DNA of 55,958 nt from an uncultured Oscillospiraceae bacterium (GTDB taxonomy: Bacteria; Bacillota; Clostridia; Oscillospirales; Oscillospiraceae): the NCBI GenBank assembly GCA_958423465.1, contig CATZRD010000012.1, positions 1-55,958 on the forward strand, in the 5' to 3' direction. Made by a program: the position numbers and the translations under genes. Shown here piece by piece: positions 31,687 through 39,848 of the stretch. The notes beneath the pieces were generated by a model, which made no database searches, was not told the DNA's origin, and worked only from the letters and a program-made list of their open reading frames with translations. How positions within the stretch are numbered: the first letter of the stretch is position 1; each line of letters begins with the position of its first letter.

Positions 31687-32109
31687 ATGCGCATCCATAT
31701 CGACCGTAAGAAGCTTCTGTGCGTCACCTTTTTTCTGTGCTGCATGCTGCCCTCCTGTCTCCCCTGGTTCGCCGCGGGAGACGCCCGGTGGTCCGGCTAC
31801 CAGCTCATGGGCTTTCCTCTGCTGGCGGCGGTGGCGCTGTACGCCTTCGCTCTGCTGTTCGACCGGTTCCGCCATGTGCTGAGCCTGGGCCTGGCCGCCC
31901 ACGTTCTGCTGCTGGCGGCGTGGCTCAACAGCCTTCTGAGCTTTCCCCTGCTCTCCGGCCTGGGCCAGGCCAGGGACCTTGCCATGAGCATGGAGGCCCT
32001 GCGGCCCGGCTACTGGGTCAGCTTCGCTCTGGGCGCGGCCCACGCCATTCTCTTCACCACCACGGAGATCGCCGTACAGCGGCTGTCCAGGCGGAAAAAG
32101 GCATCCTGA
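31687..32109 (+). CDS. Small four-helix membrane protein, function unknown
   Basis: 140 residues. Four hydrophobic segments, roughly 10-30 (LLCVTFFLCCMLPSCLPWF), 40-60 (LMGFPLLAAVALYAFALLF), 64-92 and 108-128 (YWVSFALGAAHAILFTTTEI), with a basic tail ending RRKKAS. No family motif recognised. The ATG at 31687 lies 39 bases after rpoD behind a moderate purine-rich site (GAGAGAGGACC), and it precedes the operon terminator, so it is the third gene of dnaG-rpoD-orf. Confidence 0.6.
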   Translation: MRIHIDRKKLLCVTFFLCCMLPSCLPWFAAGDARWSGYQLMGFPLLAAVALYAFALLFDRFRHVLSLGLAAHVLLLAAWLNSLLSFPLLSGLGQARDLAMSMEALRPGYWVSFALGAAHAILFTTTEIAVQRLSRRKKAS

Positions 32110-32120
32110 AGCCGGCAAAA

Positions 32121-32163
32121 GAGCGGCGGACGTCCCTGAAACGGGACGCCCGCCGCTCTTTTT
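32121..32163 (+). terminator. Terminator of the dnaG-rpoD operon
   Basis: GAGCGGCGG (32121-32129) with CCGCCGCTC (32150-32158) and an inner CGTCCC/GGGACG stem, then T5; it also lies behind the convergent envelope operon and may serve both. Confidence 0.8.
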
Positions 32164-32217
32164 CTATCAGAAAGCATGGATTTTTCTGTTCAGTGATTTT
32201 ACTTTACAGTACTTCTG

Positions 32218-34431
32218 TCACATATGTTTTCCCTGTTCCAGAAGGTCCATCAGGCGGCGCTCGTTCTCCGCGGCGGCCTCCGTCATGGCGGCGGACTTCT
32301 CCGCCAGCCGCCGGCGGCAGTTCTCATAGTCCGCCATCAGGGCGTCCGCCTGGCGTCTGGCCTCCCCGCCGTCAAAGGCGCACACGTCGCCGGCGGAGGG
32401 CAGCTCCAGCTCCCGGAGATAGCTGTCCACCTTGGGATCGTAGACCAGCCCCAGGGTTGGCACGGCCATCCGGGCGGCGAAGATCAGGGTATGCAGCCGC
32501 ATGGCCAGACACAGCTGCCCCTGCCCCAGCACCCCCATCAGCTCCCGCGGCGTGCAGGCGGCCTCCAGCATGTAGGACGGCTCCTCCATCCGCTCCCGGA
32601 CGGCCTGAGACGCCTCCCGGTCCCGGGCGGGCTGCATCAGCAAAAACAGCACCTCCAGGCCGTAGGTCCGGCGGATATGGTCGCACAGCCCTGCCAACTC
32701 CTGGGAAAAGCTGCCGGTATGGGGCCACTGGCGCACGGAGACCGTAACGAACCTGGTCCCCCGGGCCAACCCGGCGGAGGCCAGCAGCTCCCAGCTCCGC
32801 TCCGCGTCCACCGGGTCCAGACGGAACACCGGGTCAGCGGTGACATAGAGGTCCGGCCGCCTGACGCCCATGTCCCGCAGCTCCTGGGCGGAGCTCTGGT
32901 CCCGGAGGGTCACCAGAGCGGCCCGCTCCACCGCCCGTCTGACCCGGCGGCGGTTGGCGGGCTTGTCCACCGGGCCGATGCCGTTGGCATAGAGCATCAC
33001 CGGCTTGCGCAGCAGGTTCGCCGCCCAGGTGATGGAGAGATAGTAGAGGATGGACCGGGTGGAGGTCCGGTCCTGCAGAAGGCTCCCGCCGCCGGAGAGC
33101 AGCGCGTCGCACCGGCGCAGTTCCCGCCAGATCGCCCCCAGGCGGAGGCGGGACACCGCGTTGATGCCGTAGGCCCGGCGGGTCTGCTCCGGATCGTTGG
33201 AGAGGGCCGTCACCGAGACCTGGTCGCTGGCGGACAGGATGGATTGGTGGATGGACTGAAGGATCGCGTCATCGCCGGCGTTGGCGAAGCCGTAGTAGCC
33301 GCTCATGACCACCCGGTACTTCCGCCGGCGGACCCGCTCGTACACCCCCAGGCAGTCGGCGGCCATCCGATGGACGGAGTAGTGCTCCAAAATCACCTGG
33401 CGGCCATAGGCCCCCAGCCGCTCCTTCTCCTCCGGCGGCAGGGCCAGGGCCTCCTTCACCGCCGCCAGCAGTTCCTCCGGCGTGGCCGTGGGGTCCGTCC
33501 GGCAGCAGAAGTTGGTGTCCATGGCCTTTTCCAGCAGCTCCGGCACGAACAGCCCCGTATGGCCCTGGGCGCCGGAGAGCACCACCGGCTTCCCCGCCGC
33601 CATGGCCTCCAGCGCCGCCCGGGACACCCCCACGAACACGTCGCAGGCGGCCGCCAGCTCATTTACGTCGGTGCGGGGGCCGGTGAGGACCAGGCACTCC
33701 CGGCCCAGCTGGCCGTTGATCTCCCCCGCCCGGGCGGACAGCTCCCCGTACACATCGCCGCCCCCCACGATGAGGACGCGGATCCCCGGAAAGGCCCGAT
33801 CCAGTTCGGGGGCGACCTCGATGAGCTGCCGGGCGGCCAGACTGCTGGCCTGATCCAGACGGCTCACATGGCCCACCACCGGGGCGCCGCCCAGGCCCAG
33901 GGCCCCCCGGGCCTTTTCCCCGGAGACCGCGGGGGAGAACTTGTCCGTGTCGATTCCGTTGATGGTCAGAGTGATCCGATCCGGCGAAATCTGATACTGG
34001 GTCTCCAGATAGTCCCGAATGTCCTCGGACACCGCCAGCACCCGCTCCCCCCAGTCGGACAGCAGCTTCAGCGCGCCGCTGACGTGGTACACGCCGTGGC
34101 AGGAGGTGACAAAGGGGAAGCCCATGCGCCGGTGGAGCCGGCCGCACAGGAAGGCCGGGATCCTGGCGTGGGCATGGACCACGTCGGGCCGCTCCTCCCG
34201 GATGACCCGCTCCAGGATCCTCTCGGCGCGCAGCATGTCCCGGAGGCTGCGCCGGTGAAGAGGGGCCTGATAGTGGCGGATGCCGGCGGCCTGGATCTCG
34301 GGGACATATACGCCGCCGTTGGAGATCACCGCCACGTCGTGGCCCTGGTGCTTCAGTTCCTTGGCCAGCTCCACGATGTGGGTCTCCGCCCCGCCGATGT
34401 CAAGGCTCATGGTGGCCATCAAGATCTTCAC
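32218..34431 (-). CDS. csaB: GT4 glycosyltransferase fused to CsaB polysaccharide pyruvyl transferase
   Basis: 737 residues, about twice a usual CsaB. Residues 1-365 form a GT4 glycosyltransferase: ATMSLDIGGAETHIVELAKE, RPDVVHAHARIPAFLCGRLH, VAVSEDIRDYL-like AVSEDIRDYLETQYQ, and the donor-site block VFVGVSRAALEAMAAGKPVV with the E-x7-E pattern altered. Residues about 370-715 are the CsaB domain: RVVMSGYYGFANAGDDAILQ, LLSGGGSLLQD, LYANGIGPV, VTLRDQSSAQELRDMGV, LAMRLHTLIFAARMAVPTLG. CsaB adds ketal pyruvate to the secondary cell-wall polymer that SLH domains bind. GTG start at 34431, 7 bases after AAAGGAG. Last gene of the envelope operon. One chain may add a sugar and then pyruvylate it (inference). 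Confidence 0.88.
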   Translation of the reverse strand: MKILMATMSLDIGGAETHIVELAKELKHQGHDVAVISNGGVYVPEIQAAGIRHYQAPLHRRSLRDMLRAERILERVIREERPDVVHAHARIPAFLCGRLHRRMGFPFVTSCHGVYHVSGALKLLSDWGERVLAVSEDIRDYLETQYQISPDRITLTINGIDTDKFSPAVSGEKARGALGLGGAPVVGHVSRLDQASSLAARQLIEVAPELDRAFPGIRVLIVGGGDVYGELSARAGEINGQLGRECLVLTGPRTDVNELAAACDVFVGVSRAALEAMAAGKPVVLSGAQGHTGLFVPELLEKAMDTNFCCRTDPTATPEELLAAVKEALALPPEEKERLGAYGRQVILEHYSVHRMAADCLGVYERVRRRKYRVVMSGYYGFANAGDDAILQSIHQSILSASDQVSVTALSNDPEQTRRAYGINAVSRLRLGAIWRELRRCDALLSGGGSLLQDRTSTRSILYYLSITWAANLLRKPVMLYANGIGPVDKPANRRRVRRAVERAALVTLRDQSSAQELRDMGVRRPDLYVTADPVFRLDPVDAERSWELLASAGLARGTRFVTVSVRQWPHTGSFSQELAGLCDHIRRTYGLEVLFLLMQPARDREASQAVRERMEEPSYMLEAACTPRELMGVLGQGQLCLAMRLHTLIFAARMAVPTLGLVYDPKVDSYLRELELPSAGDVCAFDGGEARRQADALMADYENCRRRLAEKSAAMTEAAAENERRLMDLLEQGKHM

Positions 34432-34446
34432 CTGGCGTCTCCTTTC

Positions 34447-34959
34447 TCAGTTCCCGTCCGCAAGACCGATCTCCGTCACATAGGCCTTGTACGTCACATA
34501 GGGCGTATAGAAGCTGCGCTTGGCGTTGGTCCCCAGCTCATAGACCCGGTTGAGGGTATAGCGGCCGTTGGTCACCGCGCCCTGGCCCTGGATGGTGAGG
34601 ACCACGTTTCTGCCGTCGGCGTTGGTCAGGCGCTGAAAGGTGCCGTTGGTCAGCTCCTCGGTGATCCCGGCGGGCAGGATCTCAATATCAGTGATGACGC
34701 CGATGGCGCCGCCGCTGCTCCGCTCCCGGTCGAACACCTTGTCCCCCACCCGGAGGGCCTCCGCCGCGTTCACCGGCAGGTTCTCCGCCAGCATGGTGAT
34801 GGTGATATCCTCTTTGGCGCCGTCGGACTTGCTGGCGTCCAGCCGGGTGTTCTTCACATGGAAGGCCGCGGCCAGGAGGATGACCAGCAGCACCACCAGA
34901 ATGTCGATAACGCTCACCTTCCCAAACAGGCGGCCGTCGCGGTCAATGATCTTTTTCAT
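34447..34959 (-). CDS. DUF4330-family membrane-anchored protein (copy 2)
   Basis: 170 residues. Short basic start MKKIIDRDGRLFGK, a membrane segment at about 17-35 (VSVIDILVVLLVILLAAAF), then an outside domain with VNAAEALRVGDKVFD, SSGGAIGVITDIEILPAGI and a beta-rich tail; this matches DUF4330, found beside glycosyltransferases and O-antigen-ligase-like genes in Clostridia. Function unknown. ATG at 34959 directly after GGAGG-actgac, one base past the TAG-side end of the preceding paralogue. An upstream in-frame ATG lies inside that gene and is unlikely. A scaffold or chaperone for polymer transfer is a guess. Confidence 0.75.
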   Translation of the reverse strand: MKKIIDRDGRLFGKVSVIDILVVLLVILLAAAFHVKNTRLDASKSDGAKEDITITMLAENLPVNAAEALRVGDKVFDRERSSGGAIGVITDIEILPAGITEELTNGTFQRLTNADGRNVVLTIQGQGAVTNGRYTLNRVYELGTNAKRSFYTPYVTYKAYVTEIGLADGN

Positions 34960-34960
34960 G

Positions 34961-35449
34961 TCAGTCCTCCCTTTCAATGGCGTAGACCCGGCCGGAACCG
35001 ATATAGCCCGGCCCCCGGACGAAGATCTCATCGTCCACCATCAGCGCGTAGCCGCCGCCCACCAGGACCTTCTCGTCGGTGACGGTGGCGGGGCTCTCCA
35101 CCTGGATATAGACGTCCTCATAGCCGGGGATGGGGGCGGTAACGTAGGCCCCGGCGTCCTCGTCCACAATGGATTTCGTCGCCGGCTCCGTCCAGGAGGA
35201 CACCGCCTGGCCCAGGGCGAAATTCTTCACGGAATCCACCAGGGCGTCGCCGGGCTTCACCAGCTCGCCGGTGCCCTCCAGCGCCTGCTTCAGCACGATG
35301 GTATAGCGCACGCTGCCCGCCTGCTGCGCCTCCGGTGCGGGCTTGAACTGCCGCCACAGCAGCAGTCCCGCCGCGGCCAGGGCGATGAGGATGACGGCGC
35401 AGTCGAAAAAGTTCAGCCGCAGCCGGAATTTACGGTTATTTTGTCCCAT
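34961..35449 (-). CDS. DUF4330-like membrane-anchored protein (copy 1)
   Basis: 162 residues with the same plan as its downstream neighbour: a basic start MGQNNRKFRLRLN, one membrane segment at about 14-31 (FFDCAVILIALAAAGLLL), then an extracytoplasmic beta domain (YTIVLKQALEGTGELVKPGD, SVKNFALGQAVSSW, YIQVESPATVTDEKVLVGGG). The shared pattern R-x-F-G/R...D...VL and the G-D-x-x-D/V-D-S turn suggest a tandem duplication with strong divergence. ATG at 35449 lies 14 bases inside the upstream GT4 gene with AAAGGAG before it, so translation is coupled. Confidence 0.7.
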   Translation of the reverse strand: MGQNNRKFRLRLNFFDCAVILIALAAAGLLLWRQFKPAPEAQQAGSVRYTIVLKQALEGTGELVKPGDALVDSVKNFALGQAVSSWTEPATKSIVDEDAGAYVTAPIPGYEDVYIQVESPATVTDEKVLVGGGYALMVDDEIFVRGPGYIGSGRVYAIERED

Positions 35450-36563
35450 GATGTGCTCCTTTCAGAACGGTACGATATACGTCCTCCATATGTTTCGCGA
35501 AGCTCTCGGCGGTGAACCGCTCCTGGAAGATCTCCTCCGCCCGGCGGCTCATGCCCTCCATCCGCCCCGGATCGTCCATCAGCCCGGCCACGGCGTCCGC
35601 CAGGGCGGCGCTGTCCCGCCGGGGGACCACCAGGCCGTTCTCCCCGTCCCGGATCAGCATGGGGTTTCCCCCCACGTCGCTGACCACGGCGGGCAGGCCC
35701 AGGCTCATGCCCTCCAGCAGGGAGAGGCTGGTCCCCTCGCTCTCCGTGGAGGCGTTCACCTGCAGGTCCATGGCCCACAGGGCACGCTCCACCTGGGTGA
35801 GAAAGCCGGTGAACACCGCCGTCCCCGGCGGGAGGCTCTCCGCCTCCCGGCGGATATGGTCCAGATCGTCTCCGTCCCCGGCAATGAGCACCTTTACCCG
35901 TCTCCCCCGCTCCAGCAGCAGCCGCGCCGCCTCCAGCAGCACGCCGTGGCCCTTGTAGGTCTCCACCCGGGCCAGGATGCCCAGAACGAAATCCTCCCGG
36001 TCGAAGCCGTAGGACCGGCGCAGGGCCTCCCGCTGGGCCTCCTCCGGCTTTTCCAGGGGGGCCACGCCGTTATACAGCACATGGATCTTCCGGTCCGGCA
36101 CGCCGGACTGGAGCAGCAGCTCCCGCACCGAGGGGCTGATGGCGATGGCGCCGTCGGAGAGGCAGGCATCGGTCAGCCGGCCCGTCAGCCGGCCCAGAGG
36201 GCTGGACATAAAGGGCCCCAGGGGAAATACGCAGTGTTTGGTGTAGATGGTCCTGCGGCCGCACAGCCGGGCCGCCGCCCGGCCCGCCATGGCGCCGTGG
36301 GTGTGGACGACGTCCGGCCGGACCTCCCGGATCACCCGGCACAGCGGCCCCACGGCCCCCAGATCCATGGAGCGGTCCGCCATGCCGTCGATCTCATGGA
36401 CCGGCACGTCCAGGGCCCGGACCGGCTCCGCCAGGGCGCTGCCCCGGGGCAGGGCCACATGGGAGCAAAATTCCGCCCGGTCCTGGCACCGCAGATAGTT
36501 CAGAAGGCTCCTGCCGCCGCCGCCGATATTGGTATCGCTGATGACCTGCAAGATCGTGATCAC
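35436..36563 (-). CDS. GT4-family glycosyltransferase of the envelope operon
   Basis: 375 residues, typical GT-B fold size. Seen: ILQVISDTNIGGGGRSLLNY (glycine-rich acceptor loop), RPDVVHTHGAMAGRAAARL, AISPSVRELLLQSGV, LGILARVETYKGHGVLLEAA (start of the donor domain, about 193-212), LIAGDGDDLDHIRREAESL, and the nucleotide-sugar block STESEGTSLSLLEGMSLGLP with both glutamates. Acts on the inner face of the membrane on a lipid-linked glycan. The GTG at 36563 overlaps the ligase stop by four bases (GTGA), after GGAGG. Confidence 0.88.
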   Translation of the reverse strand: MITILQVISDTNIGGGGRSLLNYLRCQDRAEFCSHVALPRGSALAEPVRALDVPVHEIDGMADRSMDLGAVGPLCRVIREVRPDVVHTHGAMAGRAAARLCGRRTIYTKHCVFPLGPFMSSPLGRLTGRLTDACLSDGAIAISPSVRELLLQSGVPDRKIHVLYNGVAPLEKPEEAQREALRRSYGFDREDFVLGILARVETYKGHGVLLEAARLLLERGRRVKVLIAGDGDDLDHIRREAESLPPGTAVFTGFLTQVERALWAMDLQVNASTESEGTSLSLLEGMSLGLPAVVSDVGGNPMLIRDGENGLVVPRRDSAALADAVAGLMDDPGRMEGMSRRAEEIFQERFTAESFAKHMEDVYRTVLKGAHHGTK

Positions 36564-37999
36564 GGCTCCGCCGCCTCCTTCCCGGCCAGTCTGGCAAAGG
36601 CCGCGCCCAGCCCCAGCACCGCCCAGAACAGCAGCGTCACCCGGTAGTTATAGAAGGTGTAGTCCGTCATGCTCTGGACCATGAAGCCCCCCACCGCCGA
36701 GAGGGAAGCGATCAAAAAGCACCGGTCCCGGAAGGACTTTGCCCTGGACAGGGCCGAGCAGACGCACCGGCAGAAGGAGACGATCACCGACCCGAAGGCC
36801 GCCAGAGCGCAGATGCCCCCGTCGCACAGGATCTGCAGAAACAGGTTGTGGCTGTGCTGGGCGTTGGCGGTGTTGTAGCTGTAGGCCGGGTAGATGAGGT
36901 TGAAGGCGTTGGTCCCCGGCCCCACGCCGCACAGCCAGTAGCCGTCCTTCAGCATGGCGATGGTACCCATCCAGATGGACACCCGGTAGGAAGTGGAGCC
37001 GTCCTTCAGGTCGCCGATGCTGGCGAACCGGGCCACCACCGAGGCGGGCATCAGGAAATACAGGGCCGCCAGCGCGAAGGGGATCAGCACCATCAGCCGG
37101 GGGTTCAGGAGGATGAAGAAGATGGCCCCCGCCGCCAGCAGACCCAGCCAGCCCCCCCGGGACAGGGTCAGGATCATGCACACGCACATCAGTCCGCAGC
37201 ACACCAGGGCCGCCAGCCGCCGGACATGGCTGCGGCTGCTGAGCAGCACCGCCCCGCCGAAGGGGATCATCAGAATCAGGTACTCCGCCAGCACGTTGGG
37301 GTTTTGCAGCGTGGAGTAGACCCTGGTGGCCTCGCCGAACATATCCTTGTCCAGCCAGGCGGCGGCCCCGGTCACGCCCAGCAGGTACTGGCCGATGCCC
37401 AGAAGCGAGACGACGCCGCCCACCGCCACCATCAGCAGCACCAGATCCTCCGCCTTCCGCCAGGTGTCCACCGTGTTTTCCACCACCAGGGCGAAGCCGA
37501 TGAAAAAGACCATCAGCAGGCCGTGGCTCAGGCTGCCCCGGGGCGTCACGGAGGTGAAGATCACCGCCGCGTACACCGCCGCGTACAGCAGCACCCACCG
37601 GTTCAGGGGACTCCAGGCCAGCCGCCGCTCCCGGTCCCGGATCAGGCACAGCAGCAGGGAGGCGTATCCCACGGCGCACAGGGCCACTACCGCCATGGTG
37701 GGCAGCAGCGGGGCCAGCGCCACCGGCAGGGCGCACCAGAGGGCAGCCTGGGTGAACATACTGCCGGCAAAGAGCTTCTCCAGCCGCAGCTTCTCATAGA
37801 GCCAGCACAGCCCCCGGCGCAGAAGGGTCCACAGCCTGAAAAACACGCTGCTCTCGCTGAGGGCCCTGCTCCACCCCTTCGGGTGGACAAACCACCGCAC
37901 CACGCCGCTGGCGGCCCACTGGCGGCTGAACCAGGCGCACACCGCCGTCAGCCACCGGCCCAGCAGGCTGGCGCTCCAGATCTCATTGATTCGTTCCAT
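36560..37999 (-). CDS. O-antigen ligase-like (Wzy/WaaL-type) polytopic membrane protein
   Basis: 479 residues with roughly ten to twelve hydrophobic segments from about residue 75 on and a large outside loop near 320-380 (SYRVSIWMGTIAMLKDGYWL, GVGPGTNAFNLIYPAY, QHSHNLFLQILCDGG), the Wzy_C signature in which an Arg and a His-containing loop handle the lipid-linked glycan. Family members ligate or polymerise undecaprenyl-linked sugars outside the membrane. Its long amphipathic N-terminus (1-70, with several Trp and Arg) is unusual. ATG at 37999 lies 3 bases after the murJ stop. With MurJ upstream and glycosyltransferases downstream it fits assembly of a secondary wall polymer. Confidence 0.85.
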   Translation of the reverse strand: MERINEIWSASLLGRWLTAVCAWFSRQWAASGVVRWFVHPKGWSRALSESSVFFRLWTLLRRGLCWLYEKLRLEKLFAGSMFTQAALWCALPVALAPLLPTMAVVALCAVGYASLLLCLIRDRERRLAWSPLNRWVLLYAAVYAAVIFTSVTPRGSLSHGLLMVFFIGFALVVENTVDTWRKAEDLVLLMVAVGGVVSLLGIGQYLLGVTGAAAWLDKDMFGEATRVYSTLQNPNVLAEYLILMIPFGGAVLLSSRSHVRRLAALVCCGLMCVCMILTLSRGGWLGLLAAGAIFFILLNPRLMVLIPFALAALYFLMPASVVARFASIGDLKDGSTSYRVSIWMGTIAMLKDGYWLCGVGPGTNAFNLIYPAYSYNTANAQHSHNLFLQILCDGGICALAAFGSVIVSFCRCVCSALSRAKSFRDRCFLIASLSAVGGFMVQSMTDYTFYNYRVTLLFWAVLGLGAAFARLAGKEAAEP

Positions 38000-38002
38000 A
38001 GC

Positions 38003-39562
38003 TCAACCTCGTTTCAAGATACGCGCGGCGGCGTCCCGCACCAGCAGCGCCTCCTTCAGGCGCAGCAGAAGGGCCGCCAGGAAATACACGATCACCCCCG
38101 CCAGGGCGGCGGCGGCGATGGAAAAGAGCAGCCCCGCCTTCCCCGGCAGGAACCCGTCGGCGGCGGTGAGGACGCCCCAGGCCGCCAGGGCCATCAGGGC
38201 CGAGGCCGCCAGCATCTTCCCCAGATCCAGCAGCAGGCCGCCGGAGAGCATCCCCTCCCCCCGGCGCTCCAGGGGCACGTCCAGCAGCAGGGCGTACACC
38301 GTGGACGACGCCGCCGAGGCGATGGCCAGGCCGGACACCTGGAGCCTGTCCGTCAAAAGCAGGCACAGCAGCAGGTTGACGGCGATGGACGCCGCCCCCG
38401 CCGCCAGAGGCCCCTTCCCCTGCTGCCGGGCGAAATAGGCCCGGCTGAGGATGTTCTGGGCAGCGTAGCCCACCATGCCCAGGGAGATCCACACCAGACC
38501 CCGGGCGGTGATGTCCACGGCGAAGGCGTCGAACTGGCCGCCGCCGTAGATGAGATCCACCAGCGGATGGGCCACCACCATCAGCCCCGCCGCCATGGGC
38601 GTCACAAAAAACAGGGTGCCGTGGAGGGTGGTCCGCAGGGTCTCCCGGAACTCCCCCTCCCGCTCCCCGGCGGTGAGCCGGGAGAGCCGGGGAAAGATCA
38701 CGTTGGTCACCGACAGGACGAACACCCCGGCGATGATGAGATACAGATTGGTGGCGATCTCGATGGCGGTGACCCCGGCCCCGCCGTACAGGTGGGAGCC
38801 AAACCGGGAGTTGATGGTCAGATTGATAGGCTGGACCCAGGTGGAGACCATCACCGGCAGCATCAGGGCCAGCACCTTTTTCATCCCCTCGTCCCGGACG
38901 CCCAGGCTGGGGTAGTAGCGAAACCCCTTTTTTCTCAGGGCCGGGAGCTGGATCAGGGCCTGGAGCAGCCATCCCGCCAGGAAGGCCACGGCCAGGCCGT
39001 CCACCCCGAAGCGGTCGTTCAGCGTCAGATAGTACAGGATGATCACGGCGTTGGACGCCAGGGAGATGGACGCCGGTACGGTGAACTCCCCCAGTGACTG
39101 CAAAATTCCCACGAAGGAGAAGGCGATCCCGGTAAAGAGCACCGTGGGAAACATGATCCGGGTCAGATGGGCCGTCAGCGCCGCCGTCTCCGCGTCGTAG
39201 CCGTCGGCAAAGAGGGACGCCAGCGGCTGGGCGAAGACCATGCCCAGAACGGTCAGCACCCCGCAGGCGGCCCCCACCACCGTGATGAAGCGGCCGGCGA
39301 AGCGGAAGGCCCTGTCCCGCCCCTTTTGGGTGAGGTACTCGCTGAACACCGGGATAAAGCAGGAGGCGATGGCCGACGCGAACACCGCGTCGAAAAATAC
39401 CCGGGGGATCCGGCTGGCGGTATAAAAGGCGTTGGCCTCCATGCCCACGCCGTAGTTCACCGCCAGCAGCCGGTCCCGGTAAAGCCCCAGCAGCTTGCCC
39501 GCCAGGGTAATGAGCATCATGATACTGATGGTCCTTGTGGAGCGGTCCTCGCTCTCGCCCAT
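38003..39562 (-). CDS. murJ: MurJ-family lipid flippase
   Basis: 519 residues, with the fourteen-helix MOP/MviN layout. Seen: RTISIMMLITLAGKLLGLYR, RDRLLAVNYGVGMEANAFYT, PRVFFDAVFASAIASCFIPV (typical of MurJ), LQSLGEFTVPASISLASNAV, NLTINSRFGSHLYGGAGVTA and FPRLSRL. MurJ flips lipid II; here the gene heads an operon with a Wzy-like polymerase, so its cargo may instead be, or include, a lipid-linked polymer subunit. ATG at 39562, 7 bases after AAAGGAGT; two upstream ATGs are less well placed. Promoter at 39611-39639. Confidence 0.9.
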   Translation of the reverse strand: MGESEDRSTRTISIMMLITLAGKLLGLYRDRLLAVNYGVGMEANAFYTASRIPRVFFDAVFASAIASCFIPVFSEYLTQKGRDRAFRFAGRFITVVGAACGVLTVLGMVFAQPLASLFADGYDAETAALTAHLTRIMFPTVLFTGIAFSFVGILQSLGEFTVPASISLASNAVIILYYLTLNDRFGVDGLAVAFLAGWLLQALIQLPALRKKGFRYYPSLGVRDEGMKKVLALMLPVMVSTWVQPINLTINSRFGSHLYGGAGVTAIEIATNLYLIIAGVFVLSVTNVIFPRLSRLTAGEREGEFRETLRTTLHGTLFFVTPMAAGLMVVAHPLVDLIYGGGQFDAFAVDITARGLVWISLGMVGYAAQNILSRAYFARQQGKGPLAAGAASIAVNLLLCLLLTDRLQVSGLAIASAASSTVYALLLDVPLERRGEGMLSGGLLLDLGKMLAASALMALAAWGVLTAADGFLPGKAGLLFSIAAAALAGVIVYFLAALLLRLKEALLVRDAAARILKRG

Positions 39563-39610
39563 AGCAAGACTCCTTTCCATCCCATCCTGATCGGCACACA
39601 CAGTCGTTTT

Positions 39611-39639
39611 ATTGTACACCATCCGCCGCCGCTTTTCAA
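39611..39639 (-). promoter_or_regulatory. Promoter of the envelope operon
   Basis: On the minus strand TTGAAA (39639-39634), 17-base spacer, TACAAT (39616-39611) preceded by TGG-TG-like bases. Start near 39604, leader of about 42 bases. It should drive all six genes to 32218; gaps between them are 15 bases or less. Confidence 0.75.
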
Positions 39640-39734
39640 CCTTGGTTTCCAGTAATCCGCCGGGAAACCGAAAAAAGCCGTCACGCTGCCGCCGGACTGG
39701 GAAATATCTCCAGCTGTCTTGTCCGCTTTACCCA

Positions 39735-39763
39735 TTGTATCTTGCCTCGGGCCCTGTTATAAT
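39735..39763 (+). promoter_or_regulatory. Promoter of the SLH-domain protein gene
   Basis: TTGTAT (39735-39740), 17-base spacer, TATAAT (39758-39763) with an extended TGT. Start near 39770. Divergent from the envelope operon promoter about 100 bases away, which allows shared control. Confidence 0.75.
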
Positions 39764-39848
39764 GAGATCTATCATTCCTGCCCTCCGCTGGGAGGGGCCG
39801 CCGGCCCGTACCCGCCCAGGGCATCCCCAACGCGACAAAGGAGCATCC

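Noticed and set aside
32224..35082. 952-codon frame opposite the CsaB fusion and DUF4330 genes
   Set aside because: Crosses several real genes in antisense, no ribosome site, composition typical of a shadow frame.
36848..39097. 749-codon frame opposite the polymerase and murJ
   Set aside because: Gln/His/Gly/Pro-rich shadow of two clear membrane protein genes.
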